Origin: Ephydatia muelleri
Taxonomy: Eukaryota > Porifera > Demospongiae > Spongillida > Spongillidae
Direction: 5' to 3'
DNA: 64,000 bases
NCBI GenBank assembly: GCA_013339895.1
Contig: JABACO010000019.1
Coordinates: 776,500 to 840,499 of the forward strand
In this document: in pieces, positions 1 to 11,596 of the stretch
Layout: each line of letters starts with the position of its first letter
Numbering within the stretch: position 1 is the first letter of the stretch
Notes under the pieces: generated by a model
What the model saw: the letters and a program-made list of their open reading frames with translations, nothing else
Databases searched by the model: none
What the model was told of the DNA's origin: nothing
Made by a program: the position numbers and the translations under genes

Positions 1-49
1 CCCTCCTACTTCTCTCCCTCTCTTCTCTATAATACAATCCTCTCCATAG

Positions 50-3000
50 GTGCATCTGGAGACCAATCTGATGCCTTCTGGCGTGGATCCATTCCAGCCA
101 TCTTTCGAATCACCCATGTTCTAGGGTCACTCACTTCAGCTCAGTTTCTTAGCACATTGGCACAGTTGTTTACAGATGGGGCGTCCGTGTTTCCCGGGCT
201 TTGGACAGCCAAGTGCTACAATGTTTCAAAGTGAGCTAAATAACAAGGTCAAGTGCGTCCTTTAAAGCTGGTCACACACCACCACCCCTCAGGCAACAGA
301 TTGACATAGACAGGAACCTGGACAGAATTGAGTGCAGAATTTCCTGCTTCAGCTCCAACCTTACGGACCAAGTCTATCCTCCCTTCTCTGTCGCAGTGGA
401 TGCGGTGGGTGTGGCCCAGGCCTATGTCAGTGCACAGCTAGGTGGGCTGGGTGGCCCCTCCCAGTTGTCCATCACTGTCATCTCACGTAAGGAGTGGCAT
501 GCTGTCTGCATATTCGAATCTTTTATTAAAAAATACCATCACCACATATAGGCCTGCATATTCCAAGCACACACTCACATCAACATAACACACACATGCA
601 TACATGTACACTTATATACACACTAGCATACGCTCACATTTACACTAGCACACACACACACACACACACACCACACATATACACTCACACTCACACGCAT
701 ACACACACTCACACTCACACCACAACACTCAACACATACACACACTCACACTCACATACACACTCACACTCACACGCATACACACACTCACACTCACCAC
801 ACACATACACACACTCACACTCACACACACACTCACACACATACACACACTCACACTCACATACACACTCACACTCACACGCATACACACACTCACACTC
901 ACACACATACACACACTCACACTCACACACATACACACTCACACTCACACCATACACACACTCACACACATGCACACACGTGCACACTCACATACACACA
1001 TTTACACTGGCACACACACTCACACTCACACGTAAAAGATGTGCATGCATTGCTTCCCATTACTTCTCACACATTAAAATAAAGTTCTATTCATCATATT
1101 CCTGTTCTTTAGTGTCAACCTTGCATACTTGCAGGATATCAGTTCTGTGACTCCAGTGTAACTACGTCACCACAAGGAAACTATAGCTGGCCTGAAGCAT
1201 CTGGCATCTCTGTCGTCAACTTACCATGTGCTTTTGGACCAAATAGCAACACTGTGTCCAGAGTGTGCTCTCTAAATGGAGTCTGGCAGGCACCTGATCT
1301 GACACGCTGTTCAACAGCGGTGTCTGATCTGTTCAGGAAACTGGTATGCAATGGGCCTCTCATCAGGTCATGTGTGCCCACCCCCACCTCCACCCCACTC
1401 TCCACCCCACCCCCACCCCACCCACCCTCCAACCCCACCCCCACCCCACCCACCCTCCAACCCCAACTTGAATTGGTTGCTGGCCCTCATACCCGCACCC
1501 TCACTCATCCTCTCTCCCCTCATCCCTCACTTCCCCCTCCCCACACACACATACACATATCACACCATGCATCTCCATGTCATATGAAACTTCTGCTACT
1601 TTCCAGGGCAGTATCATATTAGATGGTCAGAATATAGCTGATGTCTCTCAATCCTTAGTGGATGGGGTGACTATGGCTGGTGTGGCAGAACAATCATTGC
1701 AAAACATAGCATTTGTTGGCGATATCTTGAATCAGAAAGCTGGACTTATCCAGAACATGTCCAACAGTTCTTTCTTGGCAATAGCCAAGCAGGTAAGTGT
1801 GTCTGCATCACGTCTGCTTTAAGCCATGCAGTATGGGTATACCTGCACTACACATCCACACGATCTTCTTAGGATTGCATGGAGCCCCTCACACAAATGC
1901 AGTGCATGTTAACATAGGTAATATATTTTCAGGTTACACGTAACGCTGTGGCCATTTTGGATGTGGTGCAAGGATGGCCTCGAGAGACGATTGCTCTGCA
2001 GGGAAACGGGTATGTTGTCTAGTCTTGCCACACAACACTCACCTCCTTCCAATCCTCCCATCTACACAACCATTGGCTATGCCTCTACATCATGTCACTC
2101 AATAGGATCGTCCAATCACTGGAGAGGATGCTAACAGGGATTGCACAGAACAGTATCTTCACCAATTTCATGACCTCCGGCAAAACCATTGCAGTGGATG
2201 CCGAGAAGGTGACACCATCTTTCTAGATAGACCCATTTCATACACACTCTCATATTAGGTTGATCTGAATGATGCAATTGTCAATGGCCAACATTTCACA
2301 GCCTCAAATGGTACATTCTGCTCTCAGCAACTAAACACCCTTTCTATATCTCGCACTCTGGTTGCATGCTATTTTATTAAATATGGCATGTTTATTAAGA
2401 ATTAAGTACCCCACATTGGTACAAAATAATCGTTATTATGTGTGGTTCTGGACAACTCCCAGTGCATGTAGATAATATAATTATTATCATGATTGAGTCA
2501 TTATTTGGCATTAAACAGTCCTGTATACTTGCACTGTTAGGTTCGGCTGGCATCAATGTGAACACCAGGAGTAGCAGTAGTGTTGCTACAAGCCTCGCCT
2601 CTGTGTCCCTGCCCGCCTCCCTCTTCACTTTGTTGGCCCCAGGGTCACGCCTCTCCTCAGGATCCACCCCCTCCATTGGGGTACTCATCACTGTGTACTC
2701 AACGGCTGCTTTTTTCCCGCTGAGAAGAGTTAATAATTCTGTTATTAATTCGCCAGTGGTTGGGGCTAGTGTGGTAGTGAACAGCAGCATGCGTGCCATC
2801 AGTGGCCTCACTGATCCTGTCCAGATCAATCTGAACCTTACAGACACCGACAACACAGTAAGCTCTTTTCAGATAGCCGCAAACACTGGCAAGTGTTTTC
2901 TTCATTCCATCGTGTGTGTATGTGTGTGTTTGTGTATGTGTGTGTGTTTCTGTGTTTGTGTGTGTGTGTATGTGTATGTGTGTGTATGCGTGTGTGTATG

Positions 3001-3116
3001 TGTTTATGTGTATGTGTGTGTATGTGTGTGTGTGTGTGTTTATGTGTATGTGTGTGTGTATGTGTGTGTATGTGTGTGTATGTGTGTGTATGTGTGTGTA
3101 TGTGTATGTGTGTGTT

Positions 3117-3185
<69 letters not shown>

Positions 3186-5418
3186 AGCTTCACTAACCCG
3201 AGGTGCGTCTTCTGGGACTACACCGCAGCAGGTATGGGAGTCATGTGATGTGGCTACCGGTCATGTGACAAGCCATGTGATGTGGCTACCAGTCACGTGA
3301 CAAGCCATGTGATGTGGCTACCAGTCACGTGACAAGCCATGTGATGTGGCTGCAGGTCCATGTGACAAGCCGTATACACAATCAGCTCTTGTTGTGTCGT
3401 TGAGTCATGTGACAGGCCAAATGCCATTAGTCTTCCCTACTAACAGGGGGACAAGGAAACTGGAGTGAAGGTGGTTGCAAGACAATTCTGGTGGGGACAA
3501 ATCTGTGAGTGTGAATGCACTCACCTTACCAACTTTGCCTGTCTGGTGGTGAGTTCTGTAGCGTAATAAATGGTTGGAGTGGAGAAGTGGGTGGGGTTGG
3601 AGTGGAGAAGTGGATGGGGTGGAAGTGGGAAGTGGGTGGGGTTGGAGTGGGAGTGGGTGGGGTTGGAGTGGAGAGTGGGTGGGGTGGAGTGGAGAAGGGG
3701 GTGGGGTGGAGTGGAGAAGTGGGTGGGGTTGGAGTGGAGAGGGTGGGGTTGGAGGGAAGTGGGTGGGTTGGAGTGGAGAAGTGGTGGGGTTGGAATGGAG
3801 AAGTGGGTGGGGTTGGAGTGGAGAGTGGGTGGGGTTGGAGTGGAGAAGTGGGTGGGGTTGGAGTGGAGAAGTGGGTGGGGTTGGAGTGGAGAAGTGGGGT
3901 AGGGTTGGAGTGGAGAAGTGGGTGGGGTTGGAGTGGAGAAGTGGATGGGGTTGGATGGAGAAGTGGGGGTGGGGTTGGAGTGGAGAAGTGGGTGGGGTTG
4001 GAGTGGAGAAGTGGGTGGGGTTGGAGTGGAGAAGTGGGTGGGGTTGGAGTGGAGAAGTGGGTGGGGTTGGAGTGGAGAAGTGGGTGGGGTTGGAGTGGAG
4101 AAGTGGGTGGGGTTGGAGTGGAGAAGTGGGTGGGGTTGGAGTGGAGAAGTGGGTGGGTTGGAGTGGAGAAGTGGGTGGGGTTGGAGTGGAGAAGTGGGTA
4201 GGGTTGGAGTGGAGAGGTTGGAATGGAGAAGTGGGGTGGGGTTGGAATGGAGAAGTGGGGGGGTTGGAGTGGAGAAGTGGGTGGGGTTGGAGTGGAGAAG
4301 TGGGGGGGTTGGAGTGGGGAAGTGGGTGGGTTGGGATGGGGATAAGGATGGGCATAAATGAAGACCATTTTAGGAGCATTTCTAGATGATGTTGGTGCTT
4401 ATTGGCCTGATGTCAAAGCTACACCCTTGTAAACACAACACTGGCTATAGTTCATCCATCAGCTACACCCTTATAAACACAACACTGGGTATGGTTCATC
4501 CAGCAGGCTGTAGCCAATTTCTAGTTCTTGAGGAGCATATTTGAATAGACAATGATGACTACTACAACATATTCGCAATGTTTTATCAATAAATACATGT
4601 CTCAATCTGTTGCTTGTAAGCATATGAGCATCAACGTTGATATAGAATGCACAAGTATTATGGTTTTCAATGTTTGAATTCCTTCGATTTGTTGTAAGGT
4701 AGCATCCAATTTTAAATAGCACTCTTGGTTACTTTAGGGGAAAAAAATGGCCATTACATTTGAACCACCTCATCTTGGGTTGTTGGTGTGCTTATTGATT
4801 GAATTGTTAGTTAACCATTGCGTTCTTCAGGATATTGGGGCCAGGACTGGTGATGACACATCAGAGATCAGCACGACCAGCCAGCAATCCCTCAGTGTTC
4901 TCTCCATCATTGGGGTCACTCTGTCCCTTTTAGGCCTCATCATCACTCTCATCACTTTCATACTGTTCAAGTAGGTGTGACCTCTATTATGCAATCATCC
5001 TTTTCGATCAATTATATCCGCTCAGAAAAATTCGCGACAAGGACACAACCAAGCTTCACATTCAGCTATGTGCAGCTATGTTTTGCATGTATGCTGTCTT
5101 CCTCTTTGGGATTGGATTGGACAAGGCCAACAGCGAGGACTTCGGGATAACCATTGATAAGACAGAGAACATCGGAGCATGTGTGGCAGTGTCCGTCATG
5201 ATCCAGTACTTCACGTTGGTGGTCTTCATGGTGATGGCTGCAGAGGCATTGCTCATGTTCCAGAAACTTGTACTGGTGTTTGTGCAAATAACAGTCACCT
5301 ATCAAGTGGTGAACTCTTTGTGTGCTGGGGTAAGTGCATTTGTGTTGTTTGGTACTATATTATCACCTTCAATCCTCCCTCTTCTTTCCCCTTCTCTCTC
5401 CCCCTCTCACTCTTCCTT

Positions 5419-5497
<79 letters not shown>

Positions 5498-5677
5498 TTA
5501 ATCTTACCTTCTTTCTCTCTCCCCCCACCCCCCTTCCCCTCCACCCTTGTGTTCACATGAGTTCAGTATTACCTCTGGTACCTGTCATCATTCCACTGGC
5601 CATTGACAAAAACTATCTGATCACAAAACCTGACAACATTACTGGAGATGAAGGATAGTAAGGAATGTGTGTGTGTG

Positions 5678-5710
<33 letters not shown>

Positions 5711-5711
5711 A

Positions 5712-5756
<45 letters not shown>

Positions 5757-6952
5757 ATCTGTGTGCGTGTGTGTGTGTGTGTGTGTGCATGTGTGTGTAA
5801 TTCTACTTCTAGCATTAAAATTGGATTTTTTATTCATGAACCTACTTAGAAAAAAGTGTTTGAGGTTAGGTAAATGTAACATTTGTAAATAGTCCTTGAA
5901 TAAAACCGATCATTGATTTCAAATAACCTTAAGCTCAAAATGTTGAGAAGTTAAATTTAAATGTAAATTTATTACAAAATTAATATTGGTTCAATTTATT
6001 AATGTGATTAAATTACCTTTTTGTAATAGGAATGATTTAAATCATGCAAAAAAACTGCTTTATTTCTTGATTCTTGTTTTGTTTTGTTTTTGATGCAATT
6101 CTCAATTTAATTTCACAAATTATTTGCCAAATAAGTAAAATGTATATGCTACAAAATTGTCAGAGATAGTGTAGGTGTGTTGTGTATGTGTGTTGTGTAT
6201 GTGTGTTGTGTATGTGTGTTGTGTATGTGTGCGTTTTGTGTTAATGTGGTGTAGTTTGCAAGATAATTTATGTACATGTATGTACATGAGCTCCACTCAT
6301 CCATTCCCCCTCTCTTCCTCACCTCCCACTCACTCCCTCTCGCACATACAGCTGTTTTATCAGTCATGCTGGAGTATTCTTTGGAGCCTTTATTGGACCT
6401 ATCTTTGCCATTGTCCTGTTAAACTGCGTCATCTTTGTCATTGTCACAGCTGTTCTCATCAAGCACACACTCGAGAAATCCAAATCCAAACACAAGAAGA
6501 CCCACACAACAGTCCGACTGATCATCGCCATAGGTGGCCTCACTATCCTCTTTGGTATTTCATGGGCATTTAGTGTTGGCACTGTGCTGAAGGCACGTCT
6601 GGCCTTCTCCATCCTCTTTGTTGTGTTCAATGCCTTCCAGGGGTTCCTCGTGTTCCTCATGTTCTGTGTCTTCAGCACAGATGCCCAGCAGGCTTGGCGT
6701 AGCTTGGTTTGCAAGGGATCACTGTCTACTGTACCTGTCTCCAGGACCAGCCATGGTCAGTCCACTAAGTATGGAGAAAGGGTGGAGCTTCCTGCATCAC
6801 ATGGCCCCTCTCATAAGCTCCAGTCGTTTACTTCTTCCACTTGTGCTAAGGAGAGAGATGAGACTTCTCTGACCAGTGGCATAGAAGAGTTGTCCAGCAA
6901 TCTCAGGCTGACAGAGGACTGTCATCCACAAAGCACTAACACAAAGGCATAA
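50..6952 (+). CDS. Adhesion G-protein-coupled receptor (family B2), 5' partial
   Basis: Surface receptor expected to couple extracellular adhesion to G proteins. Exons read: 50-230, 293-486, 1135-1343, 1607-1792, 1933-2009, 2106-2208, 2259-2310, 2541-2857, 3186-3231, 3447-3548, 4831-4970, 5026-5351, 5567-5657, 6352-6952; phases agree except inside 3447-3548. The first two exons encode an unassigned ectodomain. Exon 1135-1343 is a Cys/Trp hormone-receptor-like (HRM) module (NGVWQAPDLTRC). Exons 1607-2857 fit a GAIN domain, followed by a GPS with CVFWDYTAA, GNWSEGGC and CECTHLTNFACLV, the HLT cleavage site being kept. Seven-helix landmarks include LHIQLCAAMFCMYAVFLFGI (TM2), the TM6 stretch GLTILFGISWAF and the TM7 motif FNAFQGFLVFLMFCVF. 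The tail is about 100 residues and Ser/Thr-rich. The gene starts left of the window. An apparent frame break in the GPS exon is reported separately. The family is clear; orthology to a named receptor is not. Confidence 0.9.
580..1031. repeat. CA-rich microsatellite in GPCR intron
   Basis: Interrupted (CA)n with CACT and CATA variants lies between the second and third GPCR exons. It yields artefactual His/Thr and Cys/Val open frames on both strands. Confidence 0.95.
1376..1460. repeat. CCACCC-rich tract in GPCR intron
   Basis: Degenerate pyrimidine-rich repeat of CCACCC/CCAACCC units in the intron following the HRM-like exon. Confidence 0.8.
2912..3181. repeat. TG microsatellite in GPCR intron
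   Basis: (TG)n interrupted by TATG, ending in a pure TG run directly before the acceptor of the first GPS exon. Its variable length next to the splice site could affect splicing. Confidence 0.95.
3240..3345. repeat. 32-bp tandem repeat containing CACGTG
   Basis: About three copies of a roughly 32-bp unit (core TGATGTGGCTACCAGTCACG followed by TGACAAGCCA) lie in the intron that splits the GPS. Two copies contain the palindrome TCACGTGA, an E-box/M-box type bHLH site. Confidence 0.8.
3568..4345. repeat. GGGTTGGAGTGGAGAAGTGG minisatellite
   Basis: About 35 imperfect copies of a 21-24 bp G-rich unit (GTGGGTGGGGTTGGAGTGGA) fill most of the intron between the GPS exon and TM1. The unit lacks stop codons, so long open frames appear in several phases on both strands; none is a gene. 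Confidence 0.95.
5385..5503. repeat. CT microsatellite in GPCR intron
   Basis: (CT)n tract in the short intron within the TM4 region; it also serves as a long polypyrimidine stretch upstream of the acceptor at 5566. Confidence 0.9.
5663..5800. repeat. TG microsatellite in GPCR intron
   Basis: (TG)n begins a few bases after the donor at 5658. The rest of this intron to 6351 is AT-rich, with a short TGTGTTGTGTA repeat near 6175-6235. Confidence 0.9.
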
Positions 6953-7297
6953 AAAGAACATTTAAATAATGAACTCTTGGTATTCTGTGGACTAAACTGA
7001 ATCCGTCGGACTATCCACTCATTGTTTCACTGTCATATATACTCCTCACTATCAAAGTACACAAGTAATGAAGAGAAACAAAAAGCATACCAATTTAGAG
7101 ATTGGGAAGAATTTTGGATGCAACATTCTGTTCCATCGGACAAGCTGGGGTTGTGTGATGGGAGGGAGAGGGACAAATGAATCAGCAAAAATGGCAGGCA
7201 CCCAGACTTGTGCCCGGCTTGATTGGACTATGCATTAGAGTTAGCTTTCAAATTGGTACAAGTTTAAGTAACAATACATACAATAACACCCTGGTTC

Positions 7298-7303
7298 AAT
7301 AAA
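7298..7303 (+). promoter_or_regulatory. Probable polyadenylation signal of the GPCR gene
   Basis: AATAAA about 350 bp after the GPCR stop codon, the first good signal downstream. The intervening sequence looks like 3' UTR and shows nothing else. Confidence 0.5.
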
Positions 7304-7496
7304 CCTCTGCTTCCTGTGGTGACCTGGTCCAGCAAAGCTCATGCATTCTGATGCATCTGTGTTATGCCCAGTGGCAGTATACTGTAGTGATGCCAGCACT
7401 TCAGATCAAAAGCGACTTGCTTGTAATGCTCTCCCAGCTCCGTGGCACTCCCTGAGATAATGCTCGCTCGCATTAAAATATCAGTATTGAATGGAA

Positions 7497-7592
7497 CGGA
7501 GCTAGGGGTCACCACGCGTGTGTCACCATTGAAGGAGCTAGGGGTCACCACGCGTGTGTCACCATTGAACGGAGCTAGGGGTCACCACGCCA
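7497..7592. repeat. 37-bp tandem repeat, about 2.5 copies
   Basis: GGAGCTAGGGGTCACCACGC followed by GTGTGTCACCATTGAA is repeated in tandem, the third copy being truncated. No function is visible. Confidence 0.85.
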
Positions 7593-7799
7593 TTATATAT
7601 TTGCAAGTAAAGGATGAGAGCCAAGGAGCAGCTGAGGGGACGAGACAGCCTATTTCTTTCATGATGCAAAACAGCTTGAGGAATGATTTTTAAAAGACAG
7701 GAAAATCGACTAAACGTGCCGTATTGCACCCGCATAGATGATTGCAACATAGATGATTGCACTATAGATGATTGCACGGACTATGCAAATAGCGAAATT

Positions 7800-7990
7800 A
7801 ATATGTTAAACCATATATATCCGGATCTCATGCTAGCCGAAAACCTTGGACAAAATATGCATAGGGTCTTCTACTAGAGTCAATTCCGTGCATGCGTAAA
7901 GATTGCTAAACGTGATTTGCTGTTTATCAGAGGGCCAAGCTGTGCAAACTCTTCGCATTCCAGCCATCGCCATTTCTCTTACCAGAATGG
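7800..7990 (+). pseudogene. Decayed homeobox fragment
   Basis: An open stretch ending in YPDLMLAENLGQNMHRVF resembles residues YPDLMLRQEIAESLALTEHK of the intact paired-class homeobox at 19475-20096. Similarity continues into that gene's intron donor region (AAAATATGCATAGG against AAAATATGCGTAAG) and into a block shared with the other decayed copies (GCAAACTCTTCGCATTCC). Helix 3 of the homeodomain is absent, so this is a relic. It lies about 11 kb from the main cluster. Confidence 0.65.
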
Positions 7991-8338
7991 AAGATGCAAT
8001 CGAGTACCGTTGAATCTCTCCAAGGGAGAAATATTTTAAGTCGCGAAAATAAACTCGCACCCAGACCCAAATACGTCATCGCTTACACCCACACATCATA
8101 CATGCTTACGTCAGCCTGGTCTGGGTACCAGACCAGATGACACTAATATGACGTAATGATAATGCAATGTTGGGGGAACTAACTTGAATAGCAACCTAAT
8201 TGTCGTGTAACTGATCAAAAGTGCAAGTGGTTCAGTTATCAGGCTACTGGAGTGCACTTTAACCTCTCAGCCCGTTACGATTGCATTCTTCAGGCCATTT
8301 AAAGGAAAGGCGACCATCCACTTGCGTCCAAGCCAAGA

Positions 8339-10514
8339 ATGAAGATTGTTTACTACTTACTGCCCCTTCTCGCCCTTTTGTGTGATGTTCGTGGTGAGTC
8401 ACTGAAAGCATGTGTGTACTTTGCATATCAGCATTCCAAGAAGAGGTACATGGACGTTGAGGGTTATATCTCCCCTGCAACGACCATGTCCTGCACGCCT
8501 CTGGGGGACCTAGTTGGAGTTAGGCAGGGCTCCCCATCGCGTGCTCCGTGCGACTATCGGCTGCCACACTCCCTCTGAATACGGCTCTTTCATGGCCTTA
8601 AGGGCAGGAAACAGCCTGCTGCGCTTAAGGAGAGGAGCCAGGATGGACATGACTTCCCTTTGGCCCTTGTACTCTGATACGGACATATTAGCTGAAATAC
8701 ATTGAGCATTAATAATGGGGTATTGGTATTGAATGTTTCAAAATAGTGATTTCCATAGACATGTACACAAATAGCACCTTTTTGACCTAATTATAATATT
8801 CCGGTATTTATAATCCCTGATTGTGACGAGATAAACAAAGTTTCCCCGGGTTCCTGGTTCACTATCCATTGGAGTGGTTTACCATGGGATGAGACAATTT
8901 TTACTATTAAATGTTCTGGTTCCTGGTGACTGGTGTTCATAATTCAATGATTGTCATTAAAAATGGCAGTAATGCCATATATGGACTCCGGCCTCCCCCT
9001 AGTATTATACGTTATATTTTAGTTAAGTAAGCTAGTTATATGTTAGTAAACTTATAATATTTAATAACTTCATGTCGGGAGAGGTGATAGGCCTACACTA
9101 GCATAGTCTCGTGCCCAGACCCAAAATGTTTAGTACTAAATATAATAGCACAAGACAGCCTTTTTTTTTTTTTTCACCCCTTTTACTGTATGCAATATGG
9201 TTTTTTACAAAATAGGGTCAATTACGATTTTAATTTATGTAAAATAAGCCATAGTTAAAATCCCTTTGAAATAATGTGTAGGAAGCCTCTACATTAAAAT
9301 ATCATTTATTCTACTCGTAAGATTCGATTTTAAAAAAAAAAAACGATTTTCAGGAATTTGAACAATGTGTGGGATCGCTTCCGCGAAAAGGGACTCTAAC
9401 TCATACATTCCGGTACGCGCAATAGAAATGAAACGCTTGCGTTGAATGTATGGCTAATTCAAAATTCAGAGCCTTACAACTCCATGACAGACACTCCGAT
9501 TCTCAGTGCAATGTGTAGAGGACATTTCAGATTTCTAGAATATCAAAAAATTTTAGTTCTTGAAAAAAACATGCCCTTTTCGCGGAAACGATCCCACAAA
9601 AATACGATTTATAGCATACTCCGTACCTGTTGCAAAAGCCATTTTCAAATGCAGTTACTGCATGTCTCCACAGTTTTCGCATGTCTTGGTAATCTGCGCC
9701 TTGGTGCTCTCTAGCATCATGGCCATGGTCAGTTCACAAATTCTCACATGCAGCAAATTACTCTCAGTTCAATAAAGACATCTTCGACTTTATTCATTAA
9801 TTACTCCAGCCATGCACGCCCATGTGTAGCGGCTGCATGCAGACTTGCTTACTTACATTGAAAGTATTGAGCAGTCATTGCATGCATACTATATATGTTT
9901 CATCGATCAATTTTTGTTTGGATGAATTCTTACTGATGCACTGTAAAAATTATGTTTATAATTCTCCAGCTGGGGTTACTACCGCAATAAGCACAACAAG
10001 TACAACAACTTCAACTTCGTCCAACAACAACACTCCAAACAGTAGCGTTATTGCCGGTGTTGGCGCTGTTGGTTGTCTTTTGCTGTCGATTATAATTACC
10101 GCAATTATAGCATATCCCATTTTCCGCTTATTGAGGAAGTTCGGCTTTCCTTTCTGCTCCGGAAGTTCCGAGTTATGCTGCATTTGCTCCCCGTACTGCT
10201 ACTGCGCAGGAGTTCATCTTCGAGAAGACCACACCGGCACCTTGAAGGTCCTGCCGTGTGCGGATTGCTGTTATACAGTGTGCGGTTGCAAACGACCGCC
10301 TCCTGAGCTGCTCTCACCTACACATTTTGAATGGAGCGGACCGATTGTGTATTCACGTGGACATATGGCAAACCGCCTTGGCATCTATAGTCACTCGGAT
10401 GTCATGCGCACTATGCAGCTAAGACAAGAGCCAATCGTATTCGTGATAACAACGCAACCAATTGGACAACAACAAAACGTGTTTCCACCTACCTGGAATT
10501 ACACGCGTCTATAA
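8339..10514 (+). CDS. Unrecognised small type I membrane protein, two exons
   Basis: No family recognised. Exon 1 is 8339-8393, coding a signal peptide (MKIVYYLLPLLALLCDVRG) and ending at a GTGAGT donor in phase 1. Exon 2 is 9970-10514, after CTCCAG and in matching phase. The predicted 199-residue protein has a very short ectodomain rich in Thr/Ser/Asn with NNT and NSS N-glycosylation sequons, one transmembrane helix (GVGAVGCLLLSIIITAIIAY), a juxtamembrane block with about ten Cys (ELCCICSPYCYCAG, CADCCYTVCGC) and a Pro/Gln-rich C-terminus. The layout (tiny glycosylated ectodomain, one helix, Cys-rich and Pro-containing tail) recalls Shisa or WBP1/VOPP1-type adaptors, but no motif proves homology. 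AATAAA lies about 360 bp downstream. The 1.6-kb intron is AT-rich and contains a dispersed repeat. Confidence 0.7.
9360..9600. repeat. Inverted repeat inside intron, part of a dispersed family
   Basis: The arm at 9367-9393 (core GGGATCGCTTCCGCGAAAAG) is the near-exact reverse complement of 9572-9598, with about 180 bp between. A diverged copy of the left arm with its flank occurs at 48905-48985. This looks like a non-autonomous element. Confidence 0.7.
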
Positions 10515-10876
10515 GTTATGTCATGCATACATTCTGAACATATTTCCTCCTGCCCCCGGCAAATTACATGGACCATACCTATAAGCTTATACGCATATAT
10601 GCATGCCGTACATACAGCAGCGCAGCTAATATAATGAGTGTAGCTATATGAATGATGATGTTAATGATCATATTGTATGCATGAGATTGCATGTGTACTC
10701 GCGCGTAAATCCCGCGTGCATATAGATGGTTGCTTGCGTTGGCAATCGGTGTTTGCGGTTTTAGTGTCAGACCGGTTTCTGCCTTGTATTCTAACTACCT
10801 ATGGTTTGTACATACATTTTTAAAAGCAGTAGTGCCTATCGACTATACGCCGTGCGTGCCACACATACAGCTGTAC

Positions 10877-10882
10877 AATAAA
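10877..10882 (+). promoter_or_regulatory. Probable polyadenylation signal of the small membrane protein gene
   Basis: AATAAA followed by CCAATAAC, 363 bp after the stop at 10514. No other gene ends nearby on this strand. Confidence 0.5.
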
Positions 10883-11189
10883 CCAATAACAATTACAATT
10901 GCATAATTAGCAATTATCGTGACTTCCTAGCTGACGAACTGCCTTTCAGTTACCCATGGACTACATTATTGTTTATCTTATGTATCCTTTGCACCTAGCC
11001 TTTGGTTCTCAGTGCGCGGAACCAAGATTTGCTACATATAGTATTTAATTTGGTGGAATCGCCTGAGCTGAGCTGTACACCATGATGGCGGCAAGGATAT
11101 ATATATTATTTCTCCTATCTCGGACATGGACCTGTCACTCTAGCTATAGGAATGTAATTATGCCATCCTTCTGTTCTGGAACACCCATC

Positions 11190-11360
11190 ACATGTAGATG
11201 GGAGGATTGGAAGGAGATGAGTGTTGTGTGGCAAGACTAGACTACATGCATACCCACTGCCCTCCTGCAGAGCCTCGAGGCCATCCTTGCACCACGCCTG
11301 ATCTGCACGCTGAATCCCATTGAGCAGGTCAACCGTATCCATGACACCTGCGGGAGGGGA
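11190..11360 (-). pseudogene. Inverted partial copy of a GPCR exon and intron
   Basis: Read on the minus strand, this stretch repeats GPCR sequence of 1960-2066: GGTGCAAGGATGGCCTCGAG is shared, followed by the downstream intron text (TCTAGTCTTGCCACACAACA and CCTTCCAATCCTCCCATCTA). A CAG acceptor precedes an open frame with DLLNGIQRADQAWCKDGLEA. Because intron is copied too, this is a DNA-level inverted duplication. No other GPCR exons are found beside it. Confidence 0.75.
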
Positions 11361-11596
11361 GGAGGTGTATGGAGGGAGGGGAAGATGGGTACAAGAACTT
11401 ACTAGCTCATTAAAAGTGTTGATACATATACATGGCCATGCATGCATGTTCATGATCAATTGTACTAAGCAAGCCTTGCAGTCCTTGTAATGCCAAATGC
11501 ACTTCTTGTCACTCTAACTTTTCTTCCTAGCAGAACTTGGAAATGTAACCATTCTTCCATTTTCAAAGCATTTCTCTTCCGCACAACGGTATACAT

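Noticed and set aside
596..1150. Long His/Thr and Cys/Val open frames over CA repeats
   Set aside because: They follow the dinucleotide repeat exactly on both strands and lie inside a GPCR intron.
3405..4389. Open frames up to 324 codons on both strands over the G-rich minisatellite
   Set aside because: Stop-free repeat units in an intron; the same unit is open in several phases, and there is no start context or homology.
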